This document shows positions 11,601 to 23,109 of a stretch of DNA of 64,000 nucleotides, in pieces. The DNA is taken from positions 140,831-204,830 of the forward strand of contig KN834754.1 in NCBI GenBank assembly GCA_000827265.1, given 5' to 3'. The translations under genes were made by a program, and so were the position numbers. A model generated the notes under the pieces. The model saw only the letters and a program-made list of their open reading frames with translations. It was not told the DNA's origin and ran no database searches. Source of the stretch: Collybiopsis luxurians FD-317 M1 (lineage: Eukaryota > Basidiomycota > Agaricomycetes > Agaricales > Omphalotaceae). Position 1 is the stretch's first letter. The number at the start of each line of letters is the position of its first letter.

Positions 11601-12108
11601 GAAAGGGAAGCCCCGAGAGCCTGATACGGAAAGCTGATTTTGCGACGGAGCCTGGAAACGAAAGAGCTTTGGAATACTGCACATGTAAACAGGCGTACAC
11701 CCACTTTTCAATGGAAGAATCCAAATCAGTAAGATCGCTCTTGACTGCAGTGAGTGAGTCGGAGAGTTGACTGGCGTGTGCTGCTTGGGAAAGCAACTCC
11801 TCATGATACGTGGAGACCTAGGGAATGATGAATAGCTGCCTGACAGAGGCTGGATCTGCGAAAATCAAACAAACAAGAGATTTAATTTGTTTCGAAACGT
11901 CTTCTATACCTAGAGATAATTTGGAAATGGCCAAAGAGATATCATCTTTGGCAGATGGCTCGGGTGCAGGAAGCTTGCTTGACTGTTTCGCAGAGACGGA
12001 GGCAGGAAGATAAGGCTCGCCGGCGAGAATAGCGTTGGCATAGTCATTGGGGTCGAAGGCTGGGGATGCAAAGAGAGAATAGTCTGACAAGGTTTGAGGG
12101 AGAGTCAT
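8688..12108 (-). CDS. COG5: Conserved oligomeric Golgi complex subunit 5
   Basis: Fourteen-exon model: 11875-12108, 11705-11817, 11338-11651, 11098-11282, 10884-11040, 10661-10818, 10460-10537, 10316-10397, 10143-10263, 9829-10096, 9603-9770, 9328-9554, 9060-9272, 8688-8997; 875 aa. Recognised blocks include DYSLFASPAFDPNDYANA at the N-terminus, LQKFQQASDILRRTSRFV, NQSLLASSLQTAYN, GMGGPSFYMKDLVDKLSF and HILVRSPLPLPHSLHGW. COG5 belongs to lobe B of the COG tether, which guides retrograde vesicles within the Golgi and so supports glycosylation. Two junctions need care. The 123-nt intron 10538-10660 has no stop and keeps frame. The intron 9273-9327 stays in frame only with the weak donor GTGGCA rather than the better GTGAAT six bases downstream. 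Overall identity is clear. Confidence 0.92.
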
Positions 12109-12235
12109 CGAGGTTACGCGCAGAGGACACGTGCCCCGCTCACGGGCATACCCGTCCTCATGATGATCCTGAATCTTGTATAACTTGGAATGTAGCAATA
12201 TCAGCTTTCCTTCCATCCTTCATTACCCTCTCCAG
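12109..12235. promoter_or_regulatory. 127-bp divergent promoter, COG5 / Zn2Cys6 gene
   Basis: This is the whole space between two start codons pointing away from each other. It holds no clear TATA box. The left part encodes further open frame upstream of the chosen COG5 ATG, so the COG5 start could lie slightly farther out. Confidence 0.55.
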
Positions 12236-15200
12236 ATGGCTAGCTCTAGTTCTCAATCTCCCGCCTCCCCTTTGGACGACCAGCATCGTGAAAATAGCCC
12301 AAAACCACTAGAACCCATTGTCCGAACCAAGAGAAGATACGGCGCCAGCTGCGAACTCTGCAGACGCCGCAAAAGAAAATGTCCTGGCAGAGACAGCCAA
12401 GGAAATAGTCTCTGCACTCACTGCGGTGAAGTTGGCGTTAAATGCGTTTTTCCGCCGTGCGTCCACTGCCCTTTCCGATGTCTAGCCAATTGAAAACTCT
12501 CAAACTTTTGATAGCAATGGCTCCTTCAAAAAGGCTGTCGCGGTCGTCAACTCAATCAGTTCTTCGTCGGAGGCCGATAATCTGCGCGAGTATGTGATCC
12601 ATTCTTTCGCCTGTTCGAGTTGTAACGTTTCCACAGCTATATACACCGCTTGGCTGCTGGTAATGACGAGGAGAGACAGCGTATGCTCAATCAATGGATC
12701 GACGATCATGGTTCATCCCCGGGCTTTAAGGATGCCGTACGAAGATTGCCACCCAAGCTCAACTCACACCCAATAAAACTATCTCTTGACAAATTTGAAC
12801 AAGATCATAAAGTCCCTCATTCTTCTAGGCCCTCATCTGTAAAAAGCCCTAGACCTTTTAAGAAGGCCAAGTTATGGAATGAAACTAGTCCGATCAAAGC
12901 CGACGCCGACGAAGAAGACGACGATGGGCAAGCGGTCAGATGAATTGCCTCTGCAGTCTTCGTATCTTATTTTTTTGACTGTTAGGAGGAAAAGTCTTTG
13001 CGTCCTGAATCTGCCCTCCGTCTTTCGCTGAAACCAGCAACACCAGATGATTCGGAAACCACGGGGGAAGACGAACCACCAGTAGACAAGAGCATTCAGT
13101 CCACCACTGTTCTTCAAGCCAACATATCGGCATGGGTGGAATATTGGATCGGAATTCCCTTCCCCCACGGTATCACTGCCCAAGGACGTCAGTACCTTTT
13201 TATTTTGAGTCTCGGGCATTGCTACAATCTGGTAATTCTTAGCCAACCCTGAAGATCGGAAACTCCTCTTTGACAATTACTTTTGGTAAGTTGACATGTC
13301 AAGTACGGCGGAGGTTTCAGTTTTTAATATTGTTTTCGTTTCTCATAGTTGGCAAGGTCCTAGAAATGGCATTGTCGACAGAGTTATATTTGAACGTGGG
13401 TTCGCCCTTTAGTAAAAGCATATGATCTCATTCAAGCTGGCTTTCAGGTGCACTCGAAGAAAATGATCCAAAGTATCATTCGCCATTCCTACTCGCAAGT
13501 CTTTTGCCGCTCATCGCTATCAATACACTGACCTGCTTTCTCCCCTTCAAAGTATGCTATATGCGCTCATACAGTCCGCCACATACCTCAGCTTCGAGAC
13601 CGAGTTCATGAATATGCAGTATGTCCCGCTATTATCGTTGATCTCGTCGACTCAACCATCTTACAGGCAAAGGCACATTACCTGCTAGCTGCTGAACTAA
13701 GCCGTCCGAGTAGCATACCTACAGTTCAAGGTAGTCCTGCACTCTATACACCCCGCTATAACTCAATATTTGTTAGGCCTGATGCTACTGGCGTCTCACG
13801 ACGCTGCTCGAGGAATGTATGCACAGGCATGGAATCTCTCTTCGACCGCCATTGCTATGATGATGGGTTAGTCGTACCCTTTTGGTTGCTTTATCTCCAT
13901 TTTGATCCCTACGGCTGCACAGATTTAGGCTGTCATCTAGACAAGCCATCTTCATCTGCATTGGCTGATCGTAATGATTCCCAGCGTGGGCAACGTAACA
14001 TCGTTCATCGACATATGAGATCCAGGCTTTTCTGGTCCTCCTTCATTTGGGACAAGTTTGTGTTCCCGTGTTTCCCGTAATTGTTACCTTAATTGTTTTT
14101 TAGACTCATCTCATTGGCATTAAACCGCACACCGCTTCTAAACTCGGAGGAACATTCGCCTCCGTATCCAGGTATATCTCAAGTGTTAGTCCCCCGACCA
14201 TTCACTCAGTCGTGGTTTAGAAGCGCTTTCTAGTTCAGAGCTTTGGATTCCAGTTCTTTGCGCAGATTCTCCTCCTGCTCTGTTCTCCTATTTACCACAA
14301 CCGAGTCACGAATTGAAATGCTTTTACGAGTTCGTTTCATAATACAATGTTAGTTATGCTTGCCACTGATCAACTCAACACTAGAACATGTCGAGCAAAC
14401 CAAGTATGTCCCTGACGAGTTCACTTGATATTTCCTGAATTGATGCACGACAGTTCTTGGACGAAATCCATCGGAAGCTGTACCGAACGCAGAAAGTGCG
14501 TACTACGCAAGCTCGCGAATTCGTTGCCGAAATGCGAGAAAGGATGATAGCATGGCAAAAGGAAGCTTCCCCCGATGTTATGCTCGATCTCTCAACACAA
14601 CCTGTACATCCTCCTCCCCCTCACATTATGCAGTTGAAGTGAGTTTCCCTGCGTATACTGTATTTAATCTACTCAGCTTTCATAACTTAGTCTTTTGGTT
14701 CGGCTCATGTGGATATTGCTATACCGGCCATTTTTCTACTCATCAGCCAGTGCGGAACAATCTTCCTCTTCTTTCGTGATACATGCGGTCCCAACTTGCG
14801 AGCGTGCAGCCATTGAGATCAATGCCATCTTCACGATGTACGACAGATTCTATCCTCTCAGTCGCGCCTCTTATATTGTGATTTTTGCCGCCTTCTTGCA
14901 AGCGACGGTGGATCTCGCTTTAGCTGACCGAGAAAAGTCAGTCTCCGGTCCCACATTATCTCGCCTTGCTCTAGCTGGAAGAGTATTATCTGGGGGCTCG
15001 GCGAATATTCCTGGTATGCATTCGTCCGTGCGCTCCCTGCAGGAACATCTTCATGCCACCCTTTCACGCTGTAACACCTCATGGGCCCCATCTTCCAAGT
15101 CCAGATCAGTCAAGGGATCGGATCAGTGTATTCCCGATTCGCTCACGCATCGAGCCACAAGCGTAACATTATCTTCCGTTTCTTCAAAGGAATCGCTGCA

Positions 15201-15663
15201 GCTTTCACCTTCTCCACCAACATCGAACCAGCGCTCTAGTAGCGCTCCTCTGGACTCTAATCATCCCATGCCAGTTTCGACTTCAATGTCTCCACTGTCT
15301 GCTGAAAATGCTGAGCTAACACCACTCTCTCCGCCCTATCCTCTATTACCATCTTTACAATCATTCGACGAAGCGATTGCTCAACGGCACCCTTTGTCCC
15401 CGTCCGAATCGACAACTTACAGCATGGCTGTCTCCCAGCGGGAACCGTCCAGTTACCATCTAACAAGCCCGGATCCCGTGTATCAAAGCCAAATTTCGTA
15501 TGTTCCTCAAACACCTGACCGGGAGGTGGTTGATTACATGGTTGGCTCTCAACTCTCTCATTACGAGAGTGGATGGAACGCCTGGTTTTGGCCTGGCGAT
15601 AGCAGCGGCGCTCATAGCGGTTCTGGATCCATGACTCAAAATCCCCACATCGCAGCGGCGTAA
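12236..15663 (+). CDS. Zn2Cys6 transcription factor with fungal-specific (Fungal_trans) domain
   Basis: Sixteen exons: 12236-12456, 12515-12589, 12637-12934, 12986-13187, 13243-13285, 13349-13395, 13448-13498, 13575-13618, 13667-13730, 13777-13866, 13929-14055, 14104-14171, 14221-14329, 14385-14403, 14454-14638, 14691-15663; 871 aa. A binuclear zinc cluster lies at about residues 39-70, with cysteines spaced C-x2-C-x6-C-x10-C-x2-C-x6-C and a basic RRRKRK loop. The middle has the Fungal_trans pattern SRLFWSSFIWDKLISLALNR. The C-terminal 200 residues are Ser/Pro-rich and end in the genome-encoded IAAA. It should act as a nuclear DNA-binding regulator; the target pathway cannot be inferred. Exon 8 uses the acceptor at 13574, because the nearer one leads to a frame with a stop. 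The 19-nt exon 14 is needed to restore frame. Confidence 0.85.
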
Positions 15664-16243
15664 CCCCAGGTTGCCCATTATGTTTTCGTCATTGTTTTTC
15701 GTATTCTCGTTGTTTTGTTTTTTTCTATGTTACCTCCCTGCTTCCCTCCTATCGTGCATTTGTCACTACAGTTATGTGTATCATTTACCACGGACTCCGT
15801 ATTAATTATTTTGCTATTTTTTTCTGATTCATCTCACATACCCTCTCGTGTTGCTTTTCGTGTATATATATGCATAAGTGGTCTCAGTTGTTGTAGATAA
15901 ATTTCTCAAGTTGTACTAGATTTTCCTACTATTGTGTTTGTTGCCTCGCGGATTTACTGAGGAATACGATTTGGGCTGTCCAGGTTTCTTACCAAAGGGA
16001 GATGCAGGAGGGTTACTGCTTTGAGAATGACTGGATACAGAAATGCGTATTGACGCTGAGGGGTAGACTGAGATGTATAGCATCGAGGCGCTGACCAAAC
16101 ACGAGTACGCATACCAAGGAGATTTGTACGAAATAGCTGTCCTGGGATCAAGGACGCTGGTTGCCAAAAAGGGATAGAACACCACCTAAGCAATAATCGA
16201 CCGAAGAGATCAGATCGGTTTTCAGAATTGATAACAACGAGCA
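15664..16243. other. Convergent 3' intergenic region
   Basis: T-rich 3' UTR of the Zn2Cys6 gene, then the tail of the carboxylesterase gene. Reverse-strand open frames at 15916-16292 show no family motif and overlap the last esterase exon in another frame. Confidence 0.5.
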
Positions 16244-18168
16244 TTATTTCACGGTACACATCTCGTCTGCAACTTGACTCAGGTATTGCCATTTTTCATC
16301 CTTATTGATTGAAATGGACCTATCGGGATTGAGGACCTTCTGCTCATCCCAGTCTTGAGTACCGTAATCAAAAGAATTTCCGTGGACGAAATTAACCTTC
16401 CAACGAACATAATTCATTCAGCGGCCCAACTACGTTCAGAACCAGAGCTCACCAAATCCTTGATCCACATTCTCATTGTCTCCTCTTCATCTGGGGTTGG
16501 GCCGTGCATGATAGAAAAGTTCCAGATAGGTTTGTCGAAAGCATGGCCGACGCCAAACTCTTTCGGGGCTTTGTCCTCGACGAAGGAAGGACGCCAGTTA
16601 ATCATGTAGCGGTTGACGGAGAAGAGAGGCACTCCTGCATCACGAAGTTGACGAACCAGAAGCCGGGACGGGGCACGAACTTGACCATCGGACACTGATT
16701 GCGTTGCTCGATATTGATCGCTTGTTTTAAGAGAATCAAGACAGACCTATATCTCCGTATACCTTCTTCCAATAGTCGATGTTGGGGTCAGGATCGGGAT
16801 GTGCCCCCGATGCATTTATCTTGCGATTGACATAGGCGTCAACCATCATTTCTGTGACCGCAGGAGAATAATAGTTTCCGACTTGCTTGTACAGAGAAAG
16901 AAGATCACTGGGAGGATTGGTCTGCCTGTAAAGTGTTTCCTAATCTCAAAATTTCAACCTGTGTATTCTCAGCTGGAATGACATCAAGTACCTCATCTCG
17001 AACTTCACCGATCAAAAGTGACATCCCCCGTCGTTTAAACTCTCTCGCAAAATCCCCTTTCAAGTATCGGGAGAACAAGTCCATGGGGAAGAAATGGCCA
17101 TCCCGGATTGGACGGAAGGTGTGATTTTCAAAATTCATGATTCTATCCACTATCTCAAGAGCAGATTTTGATCTAAGGGCTTCGAGCTTTTCCGGGCCAC
17201 TGAGGCACAAGGGTATCTTGAAGGCCTCTAGGAGTTCGTTAAATTGAGGCTGAACCTCGTCCACGGTTTTAGGATTTGCAGGGATCGCATTTGAATACCT
17301 GATAAAAGATTCAGTCCGTACAACAGCTCCTCTACTCAAAACCTTACATTATCAGACGTCGGTAGAGGGCCGGCTCATCCGGGTGAAGGAGCAGGTCATG
17401 GGAAGCGAGGGCATGGGTACTATAGGCACCGGCACTTCGCCCAGAAAGCGTCAACTGGTCAGGATTTCCGCCAAAATGACGGACATGCTGATGAACCCAC
17501 TCCAGAGCAGCATACTGATCCCACAAACCGTAATTCCCAAAGGCATTTTCACCAGTCGTTGCGGCTTCTTCCGCAAGCTCCTTTGAAGCTAAAAACCCGA
17601 AGACCGACAGCCTGTACGCAGCCGCAACAAAAACGCATTCCAGGCCGCCTGTTGCAATGAGTTCAGTAGGGTCCATGTTTGGGTCAACAGACGGATCGCC
17701 GACTTGTAACCAGCCACCTAATCGATGTACAAAAGTCAAAGACAGTGAAAGCACAGTATAACATAGAATCTATATCGTACCGTGGAACCACAGCATTACA
17801 GGCCAGCCTTGCTCGGGAGATTGCCCAGCGGGGGTCCAGATGTTCAACACCAAGCAGGAAGACTCATCATACTTTGAGAATGCATGATCTCCAAGCTTGG
17901 TGTAGTTGGGTTGCGGACATATCGATCCAAACTTAGTGCAATCTCTTGGATTGCCTTCAGGACTGTAAGAATATCCGAGGGGCAGTTTTCTAGGTTTTCT
18001 CCAGCGGTAGGGACCCACCGGAGGTAGGACGTATGGGACATTTAAGAAGCGTTTTACCAACGGTAGGTCAGTTTCAGCTCGAGAAAGAACAAGACCTTCA
18101 ATCTGTCCCAGTTCACCGACATGTAGCACATGGTTATCGGTCTTGTATGCGCCTAGAATGTTGCCCAT
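16244..18168 (-). CDS. Type-B carboxylesterase (alpha/beta hydrolase)
   Basis: Six exons: 17781-18168, 17348-17717, 16992-17298, 16747-16921, 16453-16694, 16244-16396; about 544 aa. Motifs: EDSSCLVLNIWTP-like sequence here as DESSCLVLNIWTP, oxyanion loop WFHGGGW, nucleophile elbow SGRSAGAYS near residue 224, acid region GEVRDE and histidine in GVGHAFDKPIWNF. The usual GESAG elbow is GRSAG; the catalytic Ser stays, so activity on carboxylic esters is plausible. No signal peptide is visible (it starts MGNILGAYKTD), which suggests an intracellular enzyme. Donor choice in the third intron is uncertain: 16991 gives a 70-nt intron and 16958 a 37-nt intron with eleven more residues, both in frame. 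The last exon begins VNFVHGN, and the open frame that seems to stop at 16414 is intron. Confidence 0.85.
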
Positions 18169-18913
18169 GATGGAAGTTGAAGAAAAAAACGATAGATACC
18201 CTCTCGGGATTTTATTTGTTAGAAAAGCCGCAGAACAATTCCACTGTGAAGGCAAGTAGAGAGAGAAGTAAGGGATTTATCGGCATTTGCGGATTTGACA
18301 AAGATACAAGAGTGAGGTAATTTATTGGGACATCTATATCGAGTACAAGTACTGGGGAATCAGTGGTGAAGATTCTGGTCAGTGGATAAGAACTTGGGGG
18401 ATAAGAACTTGGTGGATCAATATCAATGGTGGATATGAACTTAGTGCAAGGCTTACACGTGTGAAAAATGCAAGGTACGTCACTTCAGCTCGCCCTTCAC
18501 TAAGTGTTTCGGAGCTCCAATGATGATTGTTTTCAAAGCCGGAGCTCGCGTACCTCCCGGCTTCCACTCGAACCACCACCATACCCATTGCCAATTTCGC
18601 AACTCTGAATGTCGTACAGCGTGTACCGTCAACGCCCGGGTTGGGGCACTAATCAGGTTTCTTGTTCATCTCTTCACCAATTTCCCCTACTTGACGCGAT
18701 ATCCAGTTTTCCTTTGATACACCTCCAGCCCCTTCATTTCAACCGCAACCGTCCTGTAGGTAGATTTTGTGTGCTGCATCATACACGTTTTGTTGAATTT
18801 TTTCATACTTAAAGGGGGAGGCTGGGACTTTTATCGCGCGCACGCAGGATCCAGTCCTGACCCGTAAGTGACCTTTTTTTCTGCTATCCCTCCAAGGAGT
18901 GTGCAGCATTGCC
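18169..18913. other. 745-bp divergent intergenic region
   Basis: Promoter space between the carboxylesterase and the CipC-like gene. It contains AGGGG at 18813-18817, about 100 bp before the right-hand ATG, which matches the fungal stress-response element. I see no gene or clear repeat. Confidence 0.5.
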
Positions 18914-20052
18914 ATGTACTGCGACAAAAGACCGGTCGATATGAACGCTTATCACGACGATGGCAGGTCTCTCTTCAATTCTGCCTGGAACAGAGTCAGA
19001 GATTATAATTATTCCAATTACCGAGACTACCCTGGTGGTGTCGGTATTCATGAAGCCCGTCACTGGCATAGCAGGGCTTTTGGAGGTAAATTTACTCCTA
19101 CTTCTTATCTTTTTTCAAATGACTTTGAATGGGTTTCCAGGCCTTGGAGAACTCAATCATATGCTTCCGGCTGAGATAGGACATGCAGCTGCCTATGAGG
19201 CGTATCGTAAATGGATTCATCACAGCTCTATGTACGAACCACTCAGCGCAGATATTGAAAGGCAGCGAGAAGCTCTTATCGGTCTTGCTGTCGCCGAAAG
19301 TAAGTTGATTACTCTGACTGGATTGGTGTAGCCTCATGCCTTTCATCCTGCAGCTACCATGCTGCTGCAATACACCACTCGTGGAATCGATCTGTACACG
19401 CGCGGAGCAGCAGCTGAGGCTGCGGCTGCCACTGCTTCTCACATCTTCTTCTGGGTAAGTCCGAGTTGATGTTAATGAACATTGAACAAATGACTGAACC
19501 TTCCCATGACAGAGCCGAGATCACGATGATTACGATCCTGAATTCAGAGGCCGATCGTCTGGATCGTATAGTGGTAGTTCTTACGGGGACCTTTACGCAT
19601 ACGACAGAGATGCCATGTATTCGCGCCATCGACGCCGTTCAAGGTCCCCATATCACTATCCACTCGACGATGGCTCTTCCTCGATACCTATGATGCACAA
19701 CAGCTCCTATGGATCAAGCTACGATAACTCCTATGGAAGTTATGGCGGAATTCCCGCGCACCCAGCCAGTATGCCTATGCGCGGCCGCAGTATGAGCATT
19801 GTGGGTCCGACCCCGTATGCTAGTGGCATGCCATATCCAGGTGTAAGATATCCCTATGCTGCGGCCCCACCCCAAACGCAGTATGTTCATGCCGGGGGAA
19901 TGGTCATGCCGTCGACCCAGCTCCAACAAGAGATGCCCATGGTGCTTTACCAACCTAAAAGATACCACCACCATCACCATCACCATCGTTCTAGCAAGCA
20001 TAAAAAGCGTTCTAGAAGCGTCAGCGTCGAGCCACTTTACATTAGCTACTAG
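18914..20052 (+). CDS. DUF3759/CipC-like protein with His tract and Tyr/Ser-rich tail
   Basis: Four exons: 18914-19085, 19141-19299, 19354-19454, 19513-20052; 323 aa. The block EIGHAAAYEAYRKWI, then a stretch ending REALIGLAVAETTMLL and AAAEAAAATASHIFFW, resembles the CipC/DUF3759 family (EIVGGAAAFEAMKAYE and ELLAGFAGAEVDRL in other fungi), small proteins often induced by antibiotics or stress. I rate this link as likely but not proven. The second half is unusual: Tyr/Ser/Pro-rich, with SRHRRRSRSPYHY, seven consecutive histidines and a basic KHKKRSRSVSVEP end, suggesting a disordered, possibly metal- or RNA-binding tail. Splice phases close exactly. Confidence 0.7.
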
Positions 20053-20559
20053 AATGTTTTCTCAGTAACCGGATTTTATTGGCAATCGCAGGTCGATGCT
20101 CTGCCTCCGGTTTTCTCAGCCTCCATATGGTCCGAATTGCCCACCTTTGCTATGTTACCTTCTGCACCCTGTACATGTAGTAATTTATAGTTTTAGTTCT
20201 CATTTAAAGCAGTCTTGTAGTCGTATGGACCGGATAATCGTAAATTGGACCCTTGGAGGTTGAAGAAAATTTGTTGGTTAGCTCCAACGGCGCTCTTAGG
20301 GTAAGTGTATATGCTTACATATGGGTCGAGAGTCGAGACAGTTCACGTTGAAACGCCCATCACGGAAATTCCGCAGATGATAAGCGTCGGCTAAAACACA
20401 GCCCTGCCTGTGGCCTTTATATACCCTGACGCAGCAATCAGACCTGCGAAATAGGCTGGTCCTGTTCCCCCCCAATTGTCTGAAGCATTTTGCGAAACGG
20501 CTCAGTGAGCCTTCTAATTGAAGCAACCTATCGATACACCTGCAGTTACTCGAAATATA
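20053..20559. other. Intergenic
   Basis: 3' UTR of the CipC-like gene and promoter of the tetraspan gene. No gene seen; the reverse open frame at 20296-20526 has no family features. Confidence 0.45.
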
Positions 20560-21407
20560 ATGTCATACTACGTACGCTCTCACACCTTTTGCTGTTGCAT
20601 TCGTTGAGTGTCTTTTTTTCTTTGGATGTGGAAGTACAAAAAAACTGACTGGATCTGTTTCTTATATAGCTGTAAGATTCGGAGTCTTCGTAAGTATTTT
20701 CATCCAAGCGGGGGATCGCGCTGTGAATATTTATCATTCAATCCTTATAGGTAATCAGTATTCTGGGCATGGGCCTAGGAGGTCTTTTGGCAGTTGCTGG
20801 TCTTATCCAGCTGAAGAACATTGGTATATATCCTACCTGATCTCCATTCGTAGATGGATGCTGACCCAAGATCACAGGGGATGTGCCCATGTCGGAGAAA
20901 TGGCCTTACATAGTCCAGGTTGTCGTCTACGGCCTGTATGCTATAATTTCTGTCACGGCGTCAGTTTTCCCTCTACACATCCTCTTGCCAGTGGTTTTTT
21001 GACCCACTTGACTTTTAGATTCTTCGGTGCGACCTGTAGGAATCTTTCGACAATCAAGTCATACGCCGTCGTCCTGGCCATTCATCTCGTCTTCTCCATT
21101 GCGTCCGGCGGATTCTCTCTTTACCACTACTTTAAAGATTCACCCCATGTTGTCGCTGATTGTATCAACGGCTCGATGGATCAAATCAAGATCGAGGCAT
21201 GCAAACAGGGTGAGGACGTTGTCAAAGGTGTTATGGTTGGCGTTTTTATTTTCGTCTGGCTCATGGAACTTTGTGAGTCTTTTGCTTAATCTGAGCTATC
21301 TTTTCATGTTTTGATGCTTTGTTCTAGGGGGTGTCTTCATCGTTAGAGAGTATGGGTATCAGTTGGAGGAGGAGATCGCCCTCAGGGCCAAGGGTGGTCC
21401 ATGGTAA
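20560..21407 (+). CDS. Small tetraspan membrane protein, function unknown
   Basis: Six exons: 20560-20602, 20670-20689, 20751-20823, 20878-20959, 21019-21272, 21328-21407; 183 aa. Four hydrophobic segments are visible: one within VFVISILGMGLGGLLAVAG, one within YIVQVVVYGLYAIISVTAFF, one within SYAVVLAIHLVFSIASGG and one within VMVGVFIFVWLMELWGVFIV. A loop between the third and fourth holds two cysteines (DCINGSM, EACKQ). The layout fits MARVEL-like or tetraspanin-like basidiomycete proteins, but I do not recognise a named family. The C-terminus is short and cytosolic-looking (REYGYQLEEEIALRAKGGPW). The unusually small second exon (20 nt) is needed for frame. Confidence 0.75.
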
Positions 21408-21646
21408 CTTACGCGTTGTTACTTTTGATTTCGGGCATACCCAGATGGCCATCGATCTTTGTACCCGTACATTCTCGTATATGTTCAGTACTCAGTTCTC
21501 TGCGAAGGCTTCATTACGAGATGCAACCACATCATAAAGTTCATGGGCAATATTCAGTGAGAAGAGAACGCAACATGAACCTGAGTCAGGTAATGAAACA
21601 TTTCAAACGGTACAGACAATCACATCGCAAGAGTTTTGTAAACACC

Positions 21647-23109
21647 TTAATAATTGTAGCAAAGGATACGGTAGTTGTGAACCTGAACTTGCTTTCCACC
21701 GTATGGAATAAAGGCTCCTACGGAAATATTTGAGATTATGAAGCATAATCTGATCAGGTTTCACATACCGTCGTGTTTCGGGCTGGCAATTCCAGGGTGT
21801 ACAGCATCTAGCAAAAAAATGAGTGGCTGAAAATTCCATAAAATCAGTACCGCAAACCATTGTGAGGGGCTTCGGCGATATACAACGGAGATCCGTCCTT
21901 GTCTCGTCCACCTTCCACAGGGCGAAGACCAAGGTTCTCGACGTTCAGATGACCACTGGCATCGACCCACTGCAAGCCATGCATATCTCCAACAAGGATT
22001 TCATAGGTGTCGAGCTGAGAGGCGCTGTGAGCATCCTTGCTTGTTCGCTGTTGTCCTATGTTGCACATACCTGATGTTCTTTGCCGTCGTACCCAATGAC
22101 AGCGCCTTTTTGGAACACATTGGAAGCTTTGCCGATTTCTAGAAGGAAGAAGCAGTCAGTTTTTCGTCGATCGCGACTGAGGATCAATCATTTACGAAGA
22201 GTGCCCTACGAAAAATGATTTAGATAGAATAAATGAGGATAAAAAGTACCTACATCGATGTAAGCTCTGCAGATCCACAAATTCCAATCGTGTTCCGGGC
22301 CAACGAGAATGGCATTGGCAGGGATATCTTTGCCTTGATTAAGAATCCACTGAGCGGGGCCTCTTGGGCCGCGCTTGCGATATTCAACGCGTCGAGCTTC
22401 TGCTTCGTGAATCCAGTTTTGAAGCGCCCAAGCATCGGCCTTTTTCTGTTTAAAAATATAAGTACGTGTTCAAAGAATGGACAATGGATACTTGCATCTT
22501 CTTCACCCTTTTCGTGATGTTTATAGATAGCATATCCAGCTCCAAGCAGACCTAGGCCTGCCAGAAGCCCACCGCCGACCTGATTACATAGATCATGAGG
22601 ATCGGTTGTTTGAGCAAGGGCAGAGAGCGGACCTCGAGCTCTTTCTTTCTCTTATCGTCAAGATCATACCAGTGACGTTTCCTTTCCTCTTGGGGAATGT
22701 CTACGTCCTGGCCTTCAGGAGGAGGCGGGTGATCTAGATAAGGCTATATGAGTGACTGGAGATAGAAAGGAGAGAGCCAAACTGACATTCTGGAGGGGGC
22801 TGGTGATTTGCTGGATGATGCTCTTGATAACCACCCCATTCACCTTGGTCATCATCAGAGAGACGACCCCAGAGAGTGGGGGTTGTCACAGAGGGAGCCC
22901 AATCAGCCTGAAGGCATTTGAGAGAATGAGAAATGAACCTGTTTTATAGTGAATTACCTGAGATGTATGCGGAATAACGATCTTGTAACGATGACCTAGA
23001 AGAAGGTCAATAAAATACCAGATAGATACTCAGTCAAAAGCTTTCCTTCATAAGTGACTACGGTTCCAGGACCGTAAGGAGTGCCAGGTTCCCAGTTCGG
23101 TGGGCTCAT
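21647..23109 (-). CDS. CBM5/12 chitin-binding-like plus DUF3421 protein
   Basis: Eleven-exon model: 23046-23109, 22958-22995, 22787-22907, 22633-22733, 22496-22579, 22254-22445, 22196-22205, 22071-22138, 21858-22014, 21769-21807, 21647-21717; 314 aa. N-terminal NWEPGTPYGPGTVVTYEG-HRYKIV...ADWAP...LWGRL is a type-3 carbohydrate-binding module. A Pro/Glu linker and HWYDLDDKRKKELE lead to a glycine-rich hydrophobic segment (VGGGLLAGLGLLGAGYAIY) that could insert in a membrane. The C-terminal DUF3421 repeats include ILVGPEHDWNLWICRAYIDG and YEILVGDMHGLQWVD. No signal peptide is present. The role is unknown; sugar binding is inferred from the CBM. The model needs a GC-AG intron (22446-22495), a 10-nt exon and a first intron without a GT donor; see findings. 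Confidence 0.82.

Noticed and set aside
16414..16452. Stop codon ending the carboxylesterase in SERSWAAE
   Set aside because: This segment is an intron with donor GTGAGC; the next exon continues with conserved C-terminal sequence to 16244.
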